From Polynucleobacter sp. 86C-FISCH (GTDB lineage: Bacteria; Pseudomonadota; Gammaproteobacteria; Burkholderiales; Burkholderiaceae): a DNA stretch of 64,000 nt. Position numbers and translations under genes: made by a program. The DNA lies in NCBI RefSeq assembly GCF_018882415.1, contig NZ_JACVOL010000001.1, forward strand, positions 1,919,850 through 1,983,849, given 5' to 3'. This document shows, piece by piece, positions 1-10,774 of the stretch; positions within the stretch are counted from its first letter, which is position 1, and the number at the start of each line of letters is the position of its first letter. The notes beneath the pieces were generated by a model that saw only the letters and a list, made by a program, of their open reading frames with translations, ran no database searches and was not told the origin of the DNA.

Positions 1-381
1 CAAAGCAGCGGCTTCTTGGTCGCTAAATCCTTTGGGGTATGGAAGGCACTGAGCAACGGGTGCGGTACATAGTTCTGCATAGCCACCACCTTGAACTAAT
101 GCACACACCTTATCGCCAAGTTTCAATCCAAACACATTGTCAGAATGAGATAAATCACCGCCAACAATCTCACCAGCCACTTCAAGACCAGGAATATCGG
201 ATGCGCCCGCAGGAACTGGGTAATGCCCTTTACGTTGCAAAACGTCAGGGCGATTAATTCCAGCGGCTAAAACTTTGATCAAAATTTCGCCAGTACCAGC
301 AGCAGGAGCCACTGGATCTGGGCGACTTGCCGGCACCAGCATTTCTGGTGCGCCAAATTCTTTGATTTCAACTACGCGCAT
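1..381 (-). CDS. NAD(P)H:quinone oxidoreductase, zinc-type ADH family (C-terminus outside window)
   Basis: The gene is cut by the window edge, so only the first 127 codons are visible. They begin MRVVEIKEFGAPEMLV and contain the GroES-like N-terminal fold of the medium-chain dehydrogenase/quinone oxidoreductase family, including AAGINRPDVLQRKGHYP and a GLEVAGEI segment. This pattern is typical of NADPH:quinone reductases of the Qor/PIG3 type, which reduce quinones with NADPH in the cytoplasm. The ATG is preceded by an AGGA ribosome site. The gene lies 24 bases downstream of pnp on the same strand and may be cotranscribed with it. The NAD(P)-binding Rossmann domain lies outside the window, so cofactor preference cannot be judged. 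Confidence 0.85.
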   Translation of the reverse strand, partial: MRVVEIKEFGAPEMLVPASRPDPVAPAAGTGEILIKVLAAGINRPDVLQRKGHYPVPAGASDIPGLEVAGEIVGGDLSHSDNVFGLKLGDKVCALVQGGGYAELCTAPVAQCLPYPKGFSDQEAAAL

Positions 382-405
382 GAGTATTCCTGCTTGCTAA
401 AGCAA

Positions 406-2574
406 TTAAGCGGATTCGCCAGTCGCTGGAGCAGCTTCTGTAGCCACTTCAGCAGCACCAGCTAAAGGAGCAATCGTGCCACCCTCATCAGCCATCGCAG
501 CCTTTAGTGACAAACGTAAACGACCGCGCTCATCAGCAGCTAACAACTTCACACGAACTACTTGGCCTTCTGCCAAATAGTCTTTAACTTCTTTTACACG
601 CTCATTGGAAATTTCAGAGATGTGCAAGAGACCATCTTTACCTGGAAGAATGTTTACCAAAGCACCGAATTCGAGCAACTTCACAACTGGACCTTCGTAG
701 ATCTTGCCTACTTCAGCTTCAGCAGTAATGCCTTCGATACGTGCTTTTGCTTCTGCCATGCCTTCAGCAGATGTAGAAGCAATAGTTACAGTGCCGTCAT
801 CCTTAATGTCGATGCTGCAACCAGTTTCTTTAGTCAACGCTTGAATTGTTGCGCCGCCTTTACCGATTACTTCACGAATCTTGTCTGGATGAATCTTGAA
901 AGAAACCATGCGTGGAGCGTGTGCTGACAATTCTGTACGAACTGAACCCATCGCTTCTTGCATTTTGCTCAAGATGTGCAAGCGGCCTTCTTTAGCTTGC
1001 GCCAAAGCTACTTGCATAATTTCTTTAGTGATGCCTTGTACTTTGATGTCCATCTGCAAAGCAGTAATACCATTCGCTGTACCAGCAACTTTAAAGTCCA
1101 TATCGCCTAAGTGATCTTCGTCACCCAAGATGTCTGTCAACACAGCAAAGCGATTGCCATCAAGGATCAAGCCCATTGCTACGCCAGCAACGTGCGCTTT
1201 AACTGGAACACCAGCGTCCATCATTGCCAAACAGCCACCGCAAACAGAAGCCATTGAGGATGAGCCATTGGACTCAGTAATCTCTGAAACCACACGAATG
1301 CTATATGCAAAATCTTCTGCACTTGGCAATACTGGAATCAATGCACGTTTAGCCAAACGACCGTGACCAATTTCACGACGCTTAGGGCTACCTACGCGAC
1401 CTGTTTCGCCAGTAGCAAACGGAGGCATGTTGTAGTGGAACATGAAACGATCGCGGTATTCACCTTCGAGCGCATCAATAATTTGCTCGTCACGTGCAGT
1501 ACCCAATGTTGCAACAACCAATGCTTGAGTTTCACCACGAGTAAACAATGCTGAACCGTGTGTACGTGGCAATACACCGTTGCGAATTTCGATTGGGCGA
1601 ACTGTGCGTGTATCACGACCATCGATACGTGGCTCACCATTCAAAATCTGACTACGAACAATCTTCGCTTCGATTTCAAACATGATGTCGCTCACAGCAA
1701 CAGCATCAACATCACCCTCTTCGGATAACTTAGCCATTACTTCTTTAGAAATTTCTTTGAGCTTGTCTGAACGAGCGCCTTTTTGACGAATCTGATAAGC
1801 CTCACGCAATGGCGCTTCAGCCAATGCAGTTACCTTAGCGATAAATGGCTCATCTTTAGGAGCTGCAGTCCAATCCCACTCAGGTTTGCCAGCTTCACGA
1901 ACTAAATCATTAATAGCGTTGATCGCTGTTTGCATTTGGTCATGGCCGTATACAACTGCGCCCAACATTACTTCTTCAGATAATTGGTTTGCTTCTGACT
2001 CAACCATCAATACAGCAGCTTGTGTACCAGCAACGATCAAATCGAGTTCGCTAGTAGCTTGTTCTGTACGCGTTGGATTCAAGAGGTATTGGCCATTAGC
2101 ATAACCAACACGTGCTGCGCCAACTGGGCCGGCAAATGGGATGCCTGAAACAGCTAAGGCTGCAGATGCAGCGATCAAAGCAGGAATATCGGCAGGTACA
2201 TCTGGGTTGATGGACAACACGTGCACCACAACCTGAACTTCGTTCAAGAAACCTTCTGGGAATAAAGGACGCAATGGGCGGTCAATCAAACGGGAGATCA
2301 ATGTCTCGCCTTCAGATGGACGACCTTCGCGGCGGAAGAAGCCGCCAGGGATCTTGCCTGCTGCGTAAGTTTTTTCTAAGTAATCAACAGTCAATGGGAA
2401 AAATGATTGGCCTGGCTTTGCAGACTTAGAGGCTACAACTGTACCCATTACTACTGTGTCATCTACGTTAACGATAACGGCACCACCGGCTTGACGAGCA
2501 ATCTCGCCTGTTTCCAATGTTACTTGATGGTTGCCCCATTGAAAACTTTTTACTGCTTTTTTAAACATTGTCAT
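406..2574 (-). CDS. pnp: polyribonucleotide nucleotidyltransferase (PNPase)
   Basis: This encodes PNPase, the phosphate-dependent 3'-5' exoribonuclease of mRNA decay. The 722-residue protein shows the full family layout: first RNase PH domain (about 15-145, with [20 protein letters not shown]), a helical linker, second RNase PH domain (about 320-460), a KH domain with the [10 protein letters not shown] loop near 560, and an S1 domain (about 622-690). The longer frame starts at 2598, but the ATG at 2574 is chosen because it sits 9 bases after a GGAG ribosome site and fits the usual N-terminus; the ATG at 2568 is also possible. It lies downstream of rpsO, the arrangement known from many proteobacteria. 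The C-terminal tail is Ala-rich. Confidence 0.97.
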   Translation of the reverse strand: MTMFKKAVKSFQWGNHQVTLETGEIARQAGGAVIVNVDDTVVMGTVVASKSAKPGQSFFPLTVDYLEKTYAAGKIPGGFFRREGRPSEGETLISRLIDRPLRPLFPEGFLNEVQVVVHVLSINPDVPADIPALIAASAALAVSGIPFAGPVGAARVGYANGQYLLNPTRTEQATSELDLIVAGTQAAVLMVESEANQLSEEVMLGAVVYGHDQMQTAINAINDLVREAGKPEWDWTAAPKDEPFIAKVTALAEAPLREAYQIRQKGARSDKLKEISKEVMAKLSEEGDVDAVAVSDIMFEIEAKIVRSQILNGEPRIDGRDTRTVRPIEIRNGVLPRTHGSALFTRGETQALVVATLGTARDEQIIDALEGEYRDRFMFHYNMPPFATGETGRVGSPKRREIGHGRLAKRALIPVLPSAEDFAYSIRVVSEITESNGSSSMASVCGGCLAMMDAGVPVKAHVAGVAMGLILDGNRFAVLTDILGDEDHLGDMDFKVAGTANGITALQMDIKVQGITKEIMQVALAQAKEGRLHILSKMQEAMGSVRTELSAHAPRMVSFKIHPDKIREVIGKGGATIQALTKETGCSIDIKDDGTVTIASTSAEGMAEAKARIEGITAEAEVGKIYEGPVVKLLEFGALVNILPGKDGLLHISEISNERVKEVKDYLAEGQVVRVKLLAADERGRLRLSLKAAMADEGGTIAPLAGAAEVATEAAPATGESA

Positions 2575-2622
2575 TCTGATCTTCTCCAAATTGTTCACGC
2601 AAGACTCACATGAGCGTTACGC

Positions 2623-2732
2623 TTGTCGTGGGATAAAGCAGTGTCACGACAACACTGGAGCGATTTCGGATCACAAGGGATGCCATTCCAGGGAGGCTCT
2701 GCATACAACCCAGAAACTCATTGGAATGACAC
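2623..2732 (-). promoter_or_regulatory. structured pnp leader (two inverted repeats)
   Basis: The stretch just upstream of pnp holds two inverted repeats. The first is an 8-bp perfect stem, TTGTCGTG at 2623-2630 and CACGACAA at 2645-2652. The second pairs CATTCCA (2684-2690) with TGGAATG (2722-2728). In E. coli the pnp leader carries an RNase III-cleaved hairpin through which PNPase represses its own synthesis; the position here suggests the same use, but that is inference. Confidence 0.4.
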
Positions 2733-2764
2733 AATCCCCTACACAAATGATCTAAAGCGCCCAA

Positions 2765-2825
2765 AAAAACATGCCATCTGCTTAAGACTGATTCTGCGAA
2801 GAAACAACCCTAAGAAAGATGGCAT
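2765..2825 (-). terminator. terminator/attenuator between rpsO and pnp
   Basis: Just after the rpsO stop on the minus strand, ATGCCATCT pairs perfectly with AGATGGCAT (plus coordinates 2771-2779 and 2817-2825), with a further imperfect CTTAAG/CTTAGG pairing inside. On the minus strand the stem is followed by G and seven T residues. This matches an intrinsic terminator that would let only part of the transcription continue into pnp. The loop is long, so termination is probably partial. Confidence 0.55.
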
Positions 2826-2841
2826 TGCATACCGATAAGAA

Positions 2842-3111
2842 TTACTTACGGAGACCTAATTTCTCAATCAATGCGCGATAGCGATCCAAATCTTTGCCTT
2901 TGAGGTAATCCAAGAGGCGACGGCGACGTGAAACCATCTTCAACAAACCACGACGGCTGTGATGATCTTTAGCGTTAGCCTTGAAATGGGGGGTTAATTC
3001 ATTGATACGGGCTGTGAGCAATGAAACTTGAACTTCAGGGCTACCCGTATCGTTTGCGCTGCGCGCGTTTTCTTTGACGATTTCCGCCGTTTTAATATCA
3101 GCAACTGCCAT
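2842..3111 (-). CDS. rpsO: 30S ribosomal protein S15
   Basis: This encodes ribosomal protein S15, which binds 16S rRNA in the central domain and helps form bridges to the 50S subunit. The 89-residue length is exactly that of the family. Typical stretches are [17 protein letters not shown], the DHHSRRGLL loop and the [21 protein letters not shown] tail. A longer frame begins at 3204, but the ATG at 3111 gives the canonical [12 protein letters not shown] start and has an AGGAG ribosome site 9 bases upstream. It precedes pnp with a hairpin between them. A TACAAT-like -10 lies at about 3214-3219 in the leader, but no convincing -35 goes with it. Confidence 0.98.
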   Translation of the reverse strand: MAVADIKTAEIVKENARSANDTGSPEVQVSLLTARINELTPHFKANAKDHHSRRGLLKMVSRRRRLLDYLKGKDLDRYRALIEKLGLRK

Positions 3112-3246
3112 TTTTAATACTCCTAACTTGCGAACACCTGAGCTTTCACCCAATAAGTGTCGTGCGTGTTTAACAAAATAAAACAAAAAAGCTTTATAAA
3201 TCAAAGCCCTCGAATTGTAGCAGATGAATCAAGGCTAAAGTACGTG

Positions 3247-3273
3247 TAAAAAAACCGCCAAAGAGGCGGTTTG
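3247..3273 (-). terminator. intrinsic terminator after leuA
   Basis: AAACCGCC (3252-3259) pairs with GGCGGTTT (3265-3272) around a short loop, and the minus strand continues with a run of T. It lies about 40 bases after the leuA stop and upstream of the rpsO leader. Confidence 0.85.
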
Positions 3274-3310
3274 ATAAAAATACATATATAAAACAATAAC
3301 TTATGGATTT

Positions 3311-4858
3311 TTAAGGGGTCATTTGAGCGTTTAACTTGGCCTGGCTCGGATCATGCAGCTTGTTTAAGGCTGACAAGTAGGCTTTCGCAGAGGCTGCAAT
3401 GATGTCCGGATCGGTACCCACACCATTCACAATGCGACCGCCTTTAGCCAAACGAACAGTCACTTCACCTTGAGATTGTGTTCCAGAGGTAATTGCATTA
3501 ACTGAATAAAGCAATTGCTCTGCTCCACTCTTAGCAATACCTTCAATCGCATTCAAGCTGGCATCAACTGGACCGTTACCCTCTGCTTCTGAACTAATCT
3601 CTTTGTCACCCATACGGAAAGTCACACGTGACTTAGGTCGCTCACCAGTCTCAGAATGCTGGCTTAAGGAGATAAATTTGTAATGCTCGCCCTCTTCTGC
3701 TGCAGCTGAATCAGACATGATGGCAATAATATCTTCATCAAAAATCTCAGACTTCTGATCTGCCAAGGACTTAAAACGAGTAAACGCTTCATTCAAATCA
3801 GCCTCAGCTTCAACTGTAATGCCCAATTCTTGCAAGCGTTGCTTGAAAGCATTGCGACCTGATAACTTGCCCAAAACAATCTTGTTTGCTGACCAACCTA
3901 CATCTTCTGCGCGCATGATTTCATAGGTGTCACGGTTTTTCAAAATGCCATCCTGATGAATGCCTGATGTGTGTGCAAAGGCGTTAGCCCCAACGACTGC
4001 TTTGTTGGGCTGAACGACAAAACCCGTAATTTGGGAAACCAACTTTGACGCTGGCACGATTTGGGTAGCATCAATACCGCAAACCATATCAAAGTAATCC
4101 TTGCGGGTACGCAATGACATCACAATTTCTTCTAATGCAGTATTACCTGCGCGTTCGCCCAAGCCATTAATCGTACACTCGATTTGCCGAGCTCCGCCGA
4201 TCTTGACGCCAGCCAAAGAGTTCGCAACAGCCATGCCCAAGTCATTATGGCAATGCACTGACCACACCGCTTTATCTGAGTTAGGTACTCGTGTGCGCAA
4301 GGTCTTAATAAACTCACCATACAACTCAGGGGTTGCGTAACCAACCGTATCTGGAATGTTGATGGTGGATGCGCCCTCATTAATTACGGCCTCAACGACT
4401 CTGCATAAGAAGTCCATCTCTGAGCGATAACCATCTTCTGCTGAGAACTCAATATCGGCAGCCAAGTTACGCGCAAAACGAATAGAACGCTTAGCCTGCT
4501 CCAAAACCTCTTCTGGAGACATGCGCAACTTCACGGCCATATGCAATGGACTTGTGGCCAAGAATGCATGAATGCGCTTAGCGTTAGCTGCTTGCAAGGC
4601 ATCAGCAGCACGGGTAATGTCTTTGTCATTTGCTCTGGCGAGCGAGCAAACAATCGAATCTTTGACAGCAGCTGCCACAGCAGAAATAGCCTGGAAGTCA
4701 CCTTCAGAGCTAGCTGCAAAACCAGCTTCGATCACATCAACCTTAAGACGCTCTAGCTGACGGGCAATCCGTACTTTTTCGTCTTTAGTCATCGATGCGC
4801 CTGGTGACTGCTCGCCATCACGTAAGGTGGTATCAAAAATGATTACTTTGTCGCTCAT
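3311..4858 (-). CDS. leuA: 2-isopropylmalate synthase
   Basis: LeuA condenses acetyl-CoA with 2-oxoisovalerate, the first committed step of leucine synthesis. The 515-residue protein has the DRE-TIM barrel start [15 protein letters not shown], the metal-binding HCHNDLG segment, the GLGERAGN motif and a C-terminal leucine-sensing domain containing SLNAIEGI. The length matches the bacterial family. The start at 4858 has a GGAGAG site just upstream. About 120 bases before it, a Leu-rich leader peptide and a terminator hairpin point to control by transcription attenuation. It closes a run of ilvI, ilvH, ilvC, psd and pssA on the same strand, so branched-chain precursors and leucine synthesis are grouped. 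A terminator follows the gene. Confidence 0.97.
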   Translation of the reverse strand: MSDKVIIFDTTLRDGEQSPGASMTKDEKVRIARQLERLKVDVIEAGFAASSEGDFQAISAVAAAVKDSIVCSLARANDKDITRAADALQAANAKRIHAFLATSPLHMAVKLRMSPEEVLEQAKRSIRFARNLAADIEFSAEDGYRSEMDFLCRVVEAVINEGASTINIPDTVGYATPELYGEFIKTLRTRVPNSDKAVWSVHCHNDLGMAVANSLAGVKIGGARQIECTINGLGERAGNTALEEIVMSLRTRKDYFDMVCGIDATQIVPASKLVSQITGFVVQPNKAVVGANAFAHTSGIHQDGILKNRDTYEIMRAEDVGWSANKIVLGKLSGRNAFKQRLQELGITVEAEADLNEAFTRFKSLADQKSEIFDEDIIAIMSDSAAAEEGEHYKFISLSQHSETGERPKSRVTFRMGDKEISSEAEGNGPVDASLNAIEGIAKSGAEQLLYSVNAITSGTQSQGEVTVRLAKGGRIVNGVGTDPDIIAASAKAYLSALNKLHDPSQAKLNAQMTP

Positions 4859-4912
4859 TACTACTCTCCGGTTTTAAATACTGCTGAACTCATTAATACA
4901 TTCTTATAAAAC

Positions 4913-4937
4913 AAAAACCCCAGCAATTTGCTGGGGC
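4913..4937 (-). terminator. leuA attenuator terminator
   Basis: CCCCAGCA (4918-4925) and TGCTGGGG (4929-4936) form an 8-bp GC-rich stem with a 3-base loop, followed on the minus strand by five T, G and four T. It sits between the Leu-rich leader peptide and leuA, where an attenuator is expected. It could also simply end the pssA transcript. Confidence 0.75.
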
Positions 4938-4977
4938 TGGTATCTGGTGGCTAATGAATTTCTTTTATCTCATTAAC

Positions 4978-5055
4978 TCAGGCCTTACCCGCCCCAAGCT
5001 TTAGGCTTAGTGCTAGCAGAAGAAGGCTAGATAAAAATGAGAAATTCATAGTCAT
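4978..5055 (-). CDS. leuL: leuA leader peptide (Leu-rich, 25 aa)
   Basis: A 25-residue open frame, MTMNFSFLSSLLLLALSL followed by KLGAGKA, lies between pssA and leuA. Eight of its residues are leucine, four of them consecutive. Leader peptides of this kind report charged tRNA-Leu supply: ribosome stalling at the Leu codons prevents formation of the downstream terminator, here at 4913-4937. A TATAGT-like -10 lies just upstream (5062-5067), so the message may start very close to the first ATG; the second ATG at 5049 is an alternative start. The function is inferred from composition and position, not from homology. Confidence is fairly high because leader, terminator and leuA occur in the expected order. 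Confidence 0.75.
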   Translation of the reverse strand: MTMNFSFLSSLLLLALSLKLGAGKA

Positions 5056-5083
5056 GGAATTACTATACCCCAAAATTGTGGAA

Positions 5084-5947
5084 TTAGCTAAAACGCTTTC
5101 CACTGAGTCGTTCCCAGGCCCAAATGACATAGCCGGATATGGAATAAACCACGAACAAGCCAAATAGAGTCAACGGCGGATTCGATGAGATCAAAACAAA
5201 AGTGAGGATCATCAGAACCATGACGCCAAAAGGCACGCGGTAGCGAACATCTAAGGCCTTGCCACTATAAAAACGGGCATTAGAAACCATGGTGAGACCG
5301 GCATAAACAGCGATAAAGAAGGTTACCCATGGAATCGCCGTATCTCGCACCGGAATCTTGTTGTCATCGGCTAACCAAATGAAACCAGCCATTAAGGCGC
5401 CAGCTGCTGGACTTGGCAGGCCTTGGAAAAACTTCTTATCCACTACGCCCGTGTTTACGTTAAAGCGAGCTAAACGCAAAGCAGCGCCAGCGCAGTAAGT
5501 AAATGCAGCCAACCAACCCCATTTACCCAAATCTTTTAGAGCCCATTCGTAAGCAACCAATGCAGGCGCAACACCAAAGGAAACCATATCAGCCAATGAA
5601 TCGTATTGCTCGCCAAAAGCGCTCTGAGTGTTAGTCATGCGCGCTACACGACCATCCATTCCATCCAAGACTAGAGATGCAAAGATCGCAATAGCAGCCA
5701 TTTCAAACTGATGGTTCATCGCATTAACAATGGCGAAGAAACCGCAAAACAAAGCGGCGGTAGTAAATGCGTTTGGTAGGAGATAAATGCCCTTGCTACG
5801 TAAGCGGGGCTTTTGAGGATGCAACTCCTCTACTTCGTAATCAATCTCATCGCCCAACTCCTCTGCCCACTGCTGATCAGAATTGGCAGTATGTCTATGG
5901 GAGAGACGACTCCGGTCTATGCGACCACGACGGCGAAATGTTGTCAA
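5084..5947 (-). CDS. pssA: CDP-diacylglycerol--serine O-phosphatidyltransferase
   Basis: PssA makes phosphatidylserine from CDP-diacylglycerol and serine in the inner membrane. The CDP-alcohol phosphotransferase signature D-G-x2-A-R-x8-G-x3-D-x3-D is intact around LDGMDGRVARM and FGEQYDSLADM. The protein has a charged cytoplasmic N-terminus of about 50 residues followed by several membrane helices. The length of 287 fits the membrane-bound (type II) enzymes rather than the long E. coli peripheral enzyme. It lies 28 bases downstream of psd, whose product decarboxylates its product to phosphatidylethanolamine, so both steps are encoded together. Confidence 0.95.
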   Translation of the reverse strand: MTTFRRRGRIDRSRLSHRHTANSDQQWAEELGDEIDYEVEELHPQKPRLRSKGIYLLPNAFTTAALFCGFFAIVNAMNHQFEMAAIAIFASLVLDGMDGRVARMTNTQSAFGEQYDSLADMVSFGVAPALVAYEWALKDLGKWGWLAAFTYCAGAALRLARFNVNTGVVDKKFFQGLPSPAAGALMAGFIWLADDNKIPVRDTAIPWVTFFIAVYAGLTMVSNARFYSGKALDVRYRVPFGVMVLMILTFVLISSNPPLTLFGLFVVYSISGYVIWAWERLSGKRFS

Positions 5948-5975
5948 AAAATATCCTAGTGAATAATATTTCGAA

Positions 5976-6623
5976 TCAATCTAAGCCAGGCAAACGTGCC
6001 AAGGCTGTATTTGTTGCAAATACTTTATCACCAACGCTCACTAATGGCTCAGCAGTCAGCGGTAAATACACATCCACGCGTGAACCAAAGCGAATAAATC
6101 CATAACGCTCACCCGCCTTGAGACGGTCACCAACGTGTATATAGCAAAGAATGCGGCGTGCAATCAAACCAGCAACCTGAACCAAAGTCACGATTTGACC
6201 ATTGGCGTCAATCACAACGGCATTACGCTCATTCTCAGTGGATGCTTTATCTAAATCTGCGTTTACGAACTTACCAGGGAAATACTGAACCTCTTTCACC
6301 AAGCCATTAACTGCGCTACGGTTAGAGTGAACATTGAATACATTCATGAATACGCTAATTTTGAGCGCTTCACGACCAGCATAAGGATCATTGGTTTTCT
6401 CAACAACCACAATGCGACCATCAGCTGGAGACAAAACTAAATCACGACCCATCGCAGGAATGCGCTGCGGATCGCGGAAGAACTGCAGAACAAAGATAAA
6501 GATGATCCAAAGCGGCCATGACCAAGCAATGCCACCGAGATAGTGGACAAGTAAAGTCACCGCCCCCACTAACGCTAAATACGGCCAACCTTCTTTCGCA
6601 ATAATGGGGTGTGGATACATCAT
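5976..6623 (-). CDS. psd: phosphatidylserine decarboxylase proenzyme (short form)
   Basis: Psd decarboxylates phosphatidylserine to phosphatidylethanolamine. The 215-residue protein belongs to the short form of the family, with two membrane-spanning segments near residues 13-50, an LSPADGRI motif, and an [10 protein letters not shown] segment. The self-cleavage site is the Gly-Ser pair in [12 protein letters not shown], where the serine becomes the pyruvoyl cofactor. It sits between ilvC (42 bases upstream) and pssA on the same strand. The second codon is also ATG, so the start could be one residue later. Confidence 0.95.
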   Translation of the reverse strand: MMYPHPIIAKEGWPYLALVGAVTLLVHYLGGIAWSWPLWIIFIFVLQFFRDPQRIPAMGRDLVLSPADGRIVVVEKTNDPYAGREALKISVFMNVFNVHSNRSAVNGLVKEVQYFPGKFVNADLDKASTENERNAVVIDANGQIVTLVQVAGLIARRILCYIHVGDRLKAGERYGFIRFGSRVDVYLPLTAEPLVSVGDKVFATNTALARLPGLD

Positions 6624-6665
6624 CTTTGTTCTGAGCCTTTTTATTTACTTCTATTGGTTAGTTTC

Positions 6666-7724
<1,059 letters not shown>

Positions 7725-7732
7725 TTAAAAAA

Positions 7733-8224
7733 TTAAACCTTGAGGATGCGCTCTCCGCGACCAATTCCAGAACCACCCGAGCGGACAGTTTCCAAAATCG
7801 ATGCGCGATCGATCGAATCAATAAAGGCATCCAGCTTGGCACCATCGCCAGTCAACTCGATGGTGTAACTCTTGTCAGTCACATCAATGATGCGACCGCG
7901 GAAGATATCAGTAGTGCGTTTGAGCTCTTCACGCTCTTTTCCAACAGCACGAACCTTGATCATCATGAGCTCGCGCTCAATATGAGGACCCTCACTCAAA
8001 TCAAATACCTTAACGACTTCAACCAAACGGTTTAAGTGTTTAGTGATTTGCTCAATGACATCATCGGAACCAAAGGTAACAATTGTCATGCGAGATAAGG
8101 ATGGGTCTTCAGTAGGCGCAACACTTAACGTATCAATGTTGTAGCCGCGAGCAGAAAAAAGACCTACTACGCGTGATAAGGCACCCGGCTCGTTCTCAAT
8201 CAGTACAGAAATAATATGGCGCAT
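7733..8224 (-). CDS. ilvH: acetolactate synthase small (regulatory) subunit
   Basis: This is the regulatory subunit that binds valine and activates the catalytic subunit. It has an N-terminal ACT domain, MRHIISVLIENEPGALSRVV, and a C-terminal small-subunit domain ending SGGSGIGRGERILKV. The 163-residue length is typical of IlvH. The start overlaps the ilvI stop by one base (TAATG), which suggests translational coupling and a balanced subunit ratio. Confidence 0.97.
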   Translation of the reverse strand: MRHIISVLIENEPGALSRVVGLFSARGYNIDTLSVAPTEDPSLSRMTIVTFGSDDVIEQITKHLNRLVEVVKVFDLSEGPHIERELMMIKVRAVGKEREELKRTTDIFRGRIIDVTDKSYTIELTGDGAKLDAFIDSIDRASILETVRSGGSGIGRGERILKV

Positions 8225-10011
8225 TAGAGATCCTCACTACCCAAAAGCATTTCAGTAATACCCTTACCTGCTTGAACCATAGGCCAAACGTTTTCTTCTG
8301 GGTCAGTCTGGAAATCCATGAATACAGTGCGATCTTTTAAGCGAATAGCTTCTTTAAGAGCACCCTCAACATCGGATTTCTTTTCAATACGCATACCAAC
8401 GTGACCATAGGCTTCAGCCAACTTCACAAAGTCAGGCAAGGAATCCATGTATGAGCTGGAGTAGCGCTTGTTATATGTGAGCTCTTGCCACTGGCGAACC
8501 ATACCTAGGTAACGGTTATTTAAGGACACGATCTTCACAGGAGTGTCGTACTGCTTACAAGTCGACAGCTCTTGAATACACATCTGAATAGAGCCTTCAC
8601 CAGTAATGGTGAACACATCTTTTTCTGGGAATGCTTTTTTGATACCCATGGCGTATGGCAAGCCAACACCCATGGTGCCAAGACCACCAGAATTAATCCA
8701 ACGACGTGGCTTATCAAACTTATAGAACTGAGCAGCCCACATTTGATGCTGACCTACGTCGGAGCAAATAAATGCATCACCACCTGTGAGTTCCCACAAT
8801 TTTTGTACAACATACTGTGGCTTAACAATTTGAGAGGCTTCGTCGTACTTCAAGCAATCTTTTTTGCGCCACTCATTAATCTGATCCCACCAGGCGGCAA
8901 CCTTATCGCCATTCTTACGTGGGCCAGCTGCCTTGATTTGAGCAGTCATCTCAACCAGTACTTCTTTGAGGTTGCCAACGATAGGAACATCCACCTTCAC
9001 GCGCTTAGAAATCACAGAAGGATCGATGTCAATGTGAATGATTTTGCGTGGATGACTTGCAAAGTGCGCAGTATTACCGATCACGCGATCATCAAAACGC
9101 GCGCCAATCGCAATCAACACATCACTGTGCTGCATAGCCATATTGGCTTCGTACGTTCCATGCATACCGAGCATGCCCACAAATTGGGGGCTTGTTCCAG
9201 GAAATCCACCCAAGCCCATCAAGGTATTGGTAACTGGATAACCCAAAAGATCCGCGAACTCTTTTAACTCAGGAGCAGCGTCTGACAAAATCACGCCACC
9301 ACCGGTGTAGATATATGGACGCTCAGCTTCTTGCAACAAGGCAACCGCTTTACGTATCTGACCGCTATGACCCTTTACTACAGGGTTGTAGGAGCGCATC
9401 TCCAATGTATCTGGATAAACAAACGGCCCTTTAGCCGCTGAAACATCTTTAGGTATATCGATCAACACAGGACCTGGACGACCAGTCTGCGCGATGTGAA
9501 AAGCTTTCTTCAAAACCAGCGGAAGATCTTTAACGTCTTTCACGAGGAAATTGTGTTTTACGACTGGGCGTGTAATACCAACAGTGTCAGCCTCTTGGAA
9601 AGCATCTTCACCGATAGCATAAGTAGGAACGTTACCGCTGATGATCACCATGGGGATCGAATCAGTGTAAGCAGTCGCAATACCAGTAACCGCATTGGTA
9701 ACACCGGGGCCTGAGGTAACTAGTGCTACACCAACCTTACCGGTTGCGCGAGCATAGCCATCAGCCGCATGAACTGCTGCCTGCTCATGACGAACAAGAA
9801 TATGTTCAAACTTGTCCTGCTTAAAAATTTCGTCATAGATAAAGAGAACGGAGCCGCCTGGGTAACCCCAAACGAATTCAACACCCTCTTTGTGCAATGC
9901 ATGAACGAGCATCTCTGCGCCAATCATTTCTGGAGGCGCTGCATCATTGTTTGTATTTGCTGAGTCTTTGTTAGCTTTGCTAGCTAAAAATTCGGCGCTG
10001 CTTGTATTCAT
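8224..10011 (-). CDS. ilvI: acetolactate synthase large (catalytic) subunit, biosynthetic
   Basis: This is the thiamine diphosphate-dependent subunit that forms acetolactate from two pyruvates. The 595 residues show the N-terminal PYR domain with VEFVWGYPGGSVL and the catalytic Glu region HEQAAVHAADGYARATGKVG, a central domain, and the C-terminal PP domain with the ThDP motif TGEGSIQMCIQELSTCKQYD running into NNRYLGMVRQWQ. The start gives a poorly conserved N-terminal extension of about 25 residues. The gene heads the ilvI-ilvH-ilvC run. The leader of about 190 bases upstream contains no Ile/Val/Leu-rich leader peptide that I can see. Confidence 0.97.
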   Translation of the reverse strand: MNTSSAEFLASKANKDSANTNNDAAPPEMIGAEMLVHALHKEGVEFVWGYPGGSVLFIYDEIFKQDKFEHILVRHEQAAVHAADGYARATGKVGVALVTSGPGVTNAVTGIATAYTDSIPMVIISGNVPTYAIGEDAFQEADTVGITRPVVKHNFLVKDVKDLPLVLKKAFHIAQTGRPGPVLIDIPKDVSAAKGPFVYPDTLEMRSYNPVVKGHSGQIRKAVALLQEAERPYIYTGGGVILSDAAPELKEFADLLGYPVTNTLMGLGGFPGTSPQFVGMLGMHGTYEANMAMQHSDVLIAIGARFDDRVIGNTAHFASHPRKIIHIDIDPSVISKRVKVDVPIVGNLKEVLVEMTAQIKAAGPRKNGDKVAAWWDQINEWRKKDCLKYDEASQIVKPQYVVQKLWELTGGDAFICSDVGQHQMWAAQFYKFDKPRRWINSGGLGTMGVGLPYAMGIKKAFPEKDVFTITGEGSIQMCIQELSTCKQYDTPVKIVSLNNRYLGMVRQWQELTYNKRYSSSYMDSLPDFVKLAEAYGHVGMRIEKKSDVEGALKEAIRLKDRTVFMDFQTDPEENVWPMVQAGKGITEMLLGSEDL

Positions 10012-10204
10012 TTTCTTTCGTCCTTTGCAATTTTCGGCAAAAAATTGATTGGTCTGTTCTATCTCCTGCTTATGGCCTGAGTTCGAACGGCGCTGCTACC
10101 GGAAAAAACCACTTCTTGAATGAGATTCTAGGTAGTAAGCCCTATATTCTATAGCAATCCCCTAAAATGGCTGAATTCTTACCGATTCAGGTCTAATCCA
10201 TTGC

Positions 10205-10774
10205 ATGGCATCAGCCCAAGAACTATCTGACTTTCTCAGCAGTGTTGAGCAGCGCGCCTTTAAGCAGGCGGTATATGCCGTGCGTGACGACGACGCAGCA
10301 TTAGATATTGTTCAAGATGCCATGATCAAACTGGCTGAAAAATATGGTGATAGGCCGGCAGCAGAGCTGCCCTTAGTTTTCACCAGAATTTTGCAAAATC
10401 GAATTCATGACTGGTTTAGAAGGCAAAAAGTCAGAAATACCTGGGTCACCCTTTTTTCCAATATGGGCAAAAAGGCCGATGAAAGCGATGATTTTGACCC
10501 CTTAGAGTCCCTTTCAGCCCCTGATGACAGTGAAATTCACCAAGATGGGGCTCAAAAGCTTGAAAAAAGTCAGCTTTTACAGGCTTTGGAGTCAGAAATA
10601 TCTAAATTGCCTGTACGTCAACGAGAAGCCTTCCTGATGCGTTATTGGGATGAGCTAAGTATTACTGAGACGGCACTGGCAATGAGTTGTAGCGAAGGTA
10701 GCGTCAAAACTCACTGTTCTAGAGCCACCCAAACATTAGCTAAAGCATTGAAATTAAAAGGAATTACGCTGTGA
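10205..10774 (+). CDS. ECF-type RNA polymerase sigma factor (RpoE-like)
   Basis: This is a group 4 sigma factor of 189 residues. Region 2 (about 10-80) contains DDDAALDIVQDAMIKLAEKY and NRIHDWFRRQK; region 4 (about 125-185) contains LPVRQREAFLMRYWDELS and a helix-turn-helix ending GSVKTHCSRATQTL. A short acidic linker separates them. It heads a plus-strand operon with a DUF3619 protein, a DUF3106 protein and an RDD membrane protein. This order recurs in Burkholderiales (from memory). The DUF3619 protein overlaps it by 4 bases and is a good candidate for its anti-sigma factor. The stimulus cannot be read from the sequence. Confidence 0.93.
   Translation: MASAQELSDFLSSVEQRAFKQAVYAVRDDDAALDIVQDAMIKLAEKYGDRPAAELPLVFTRILQNRIHDWFRRQKVRNTWVTLFSNMGKKADESDDFDPLESLSAPDDSEIHQDGAQKLEKSQLLQALESEISKLPVRQREAFLMRYWDELSITETALAMSCSEGSVKTHCSRATQTLAKALKLKGITL

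Noticed and set aside
10012..10204. Ile/Val leader peptide upstream of ilvI
   Set aside because: No short frame with clustered branched-chain codons and no terminator hairpin in this leader.
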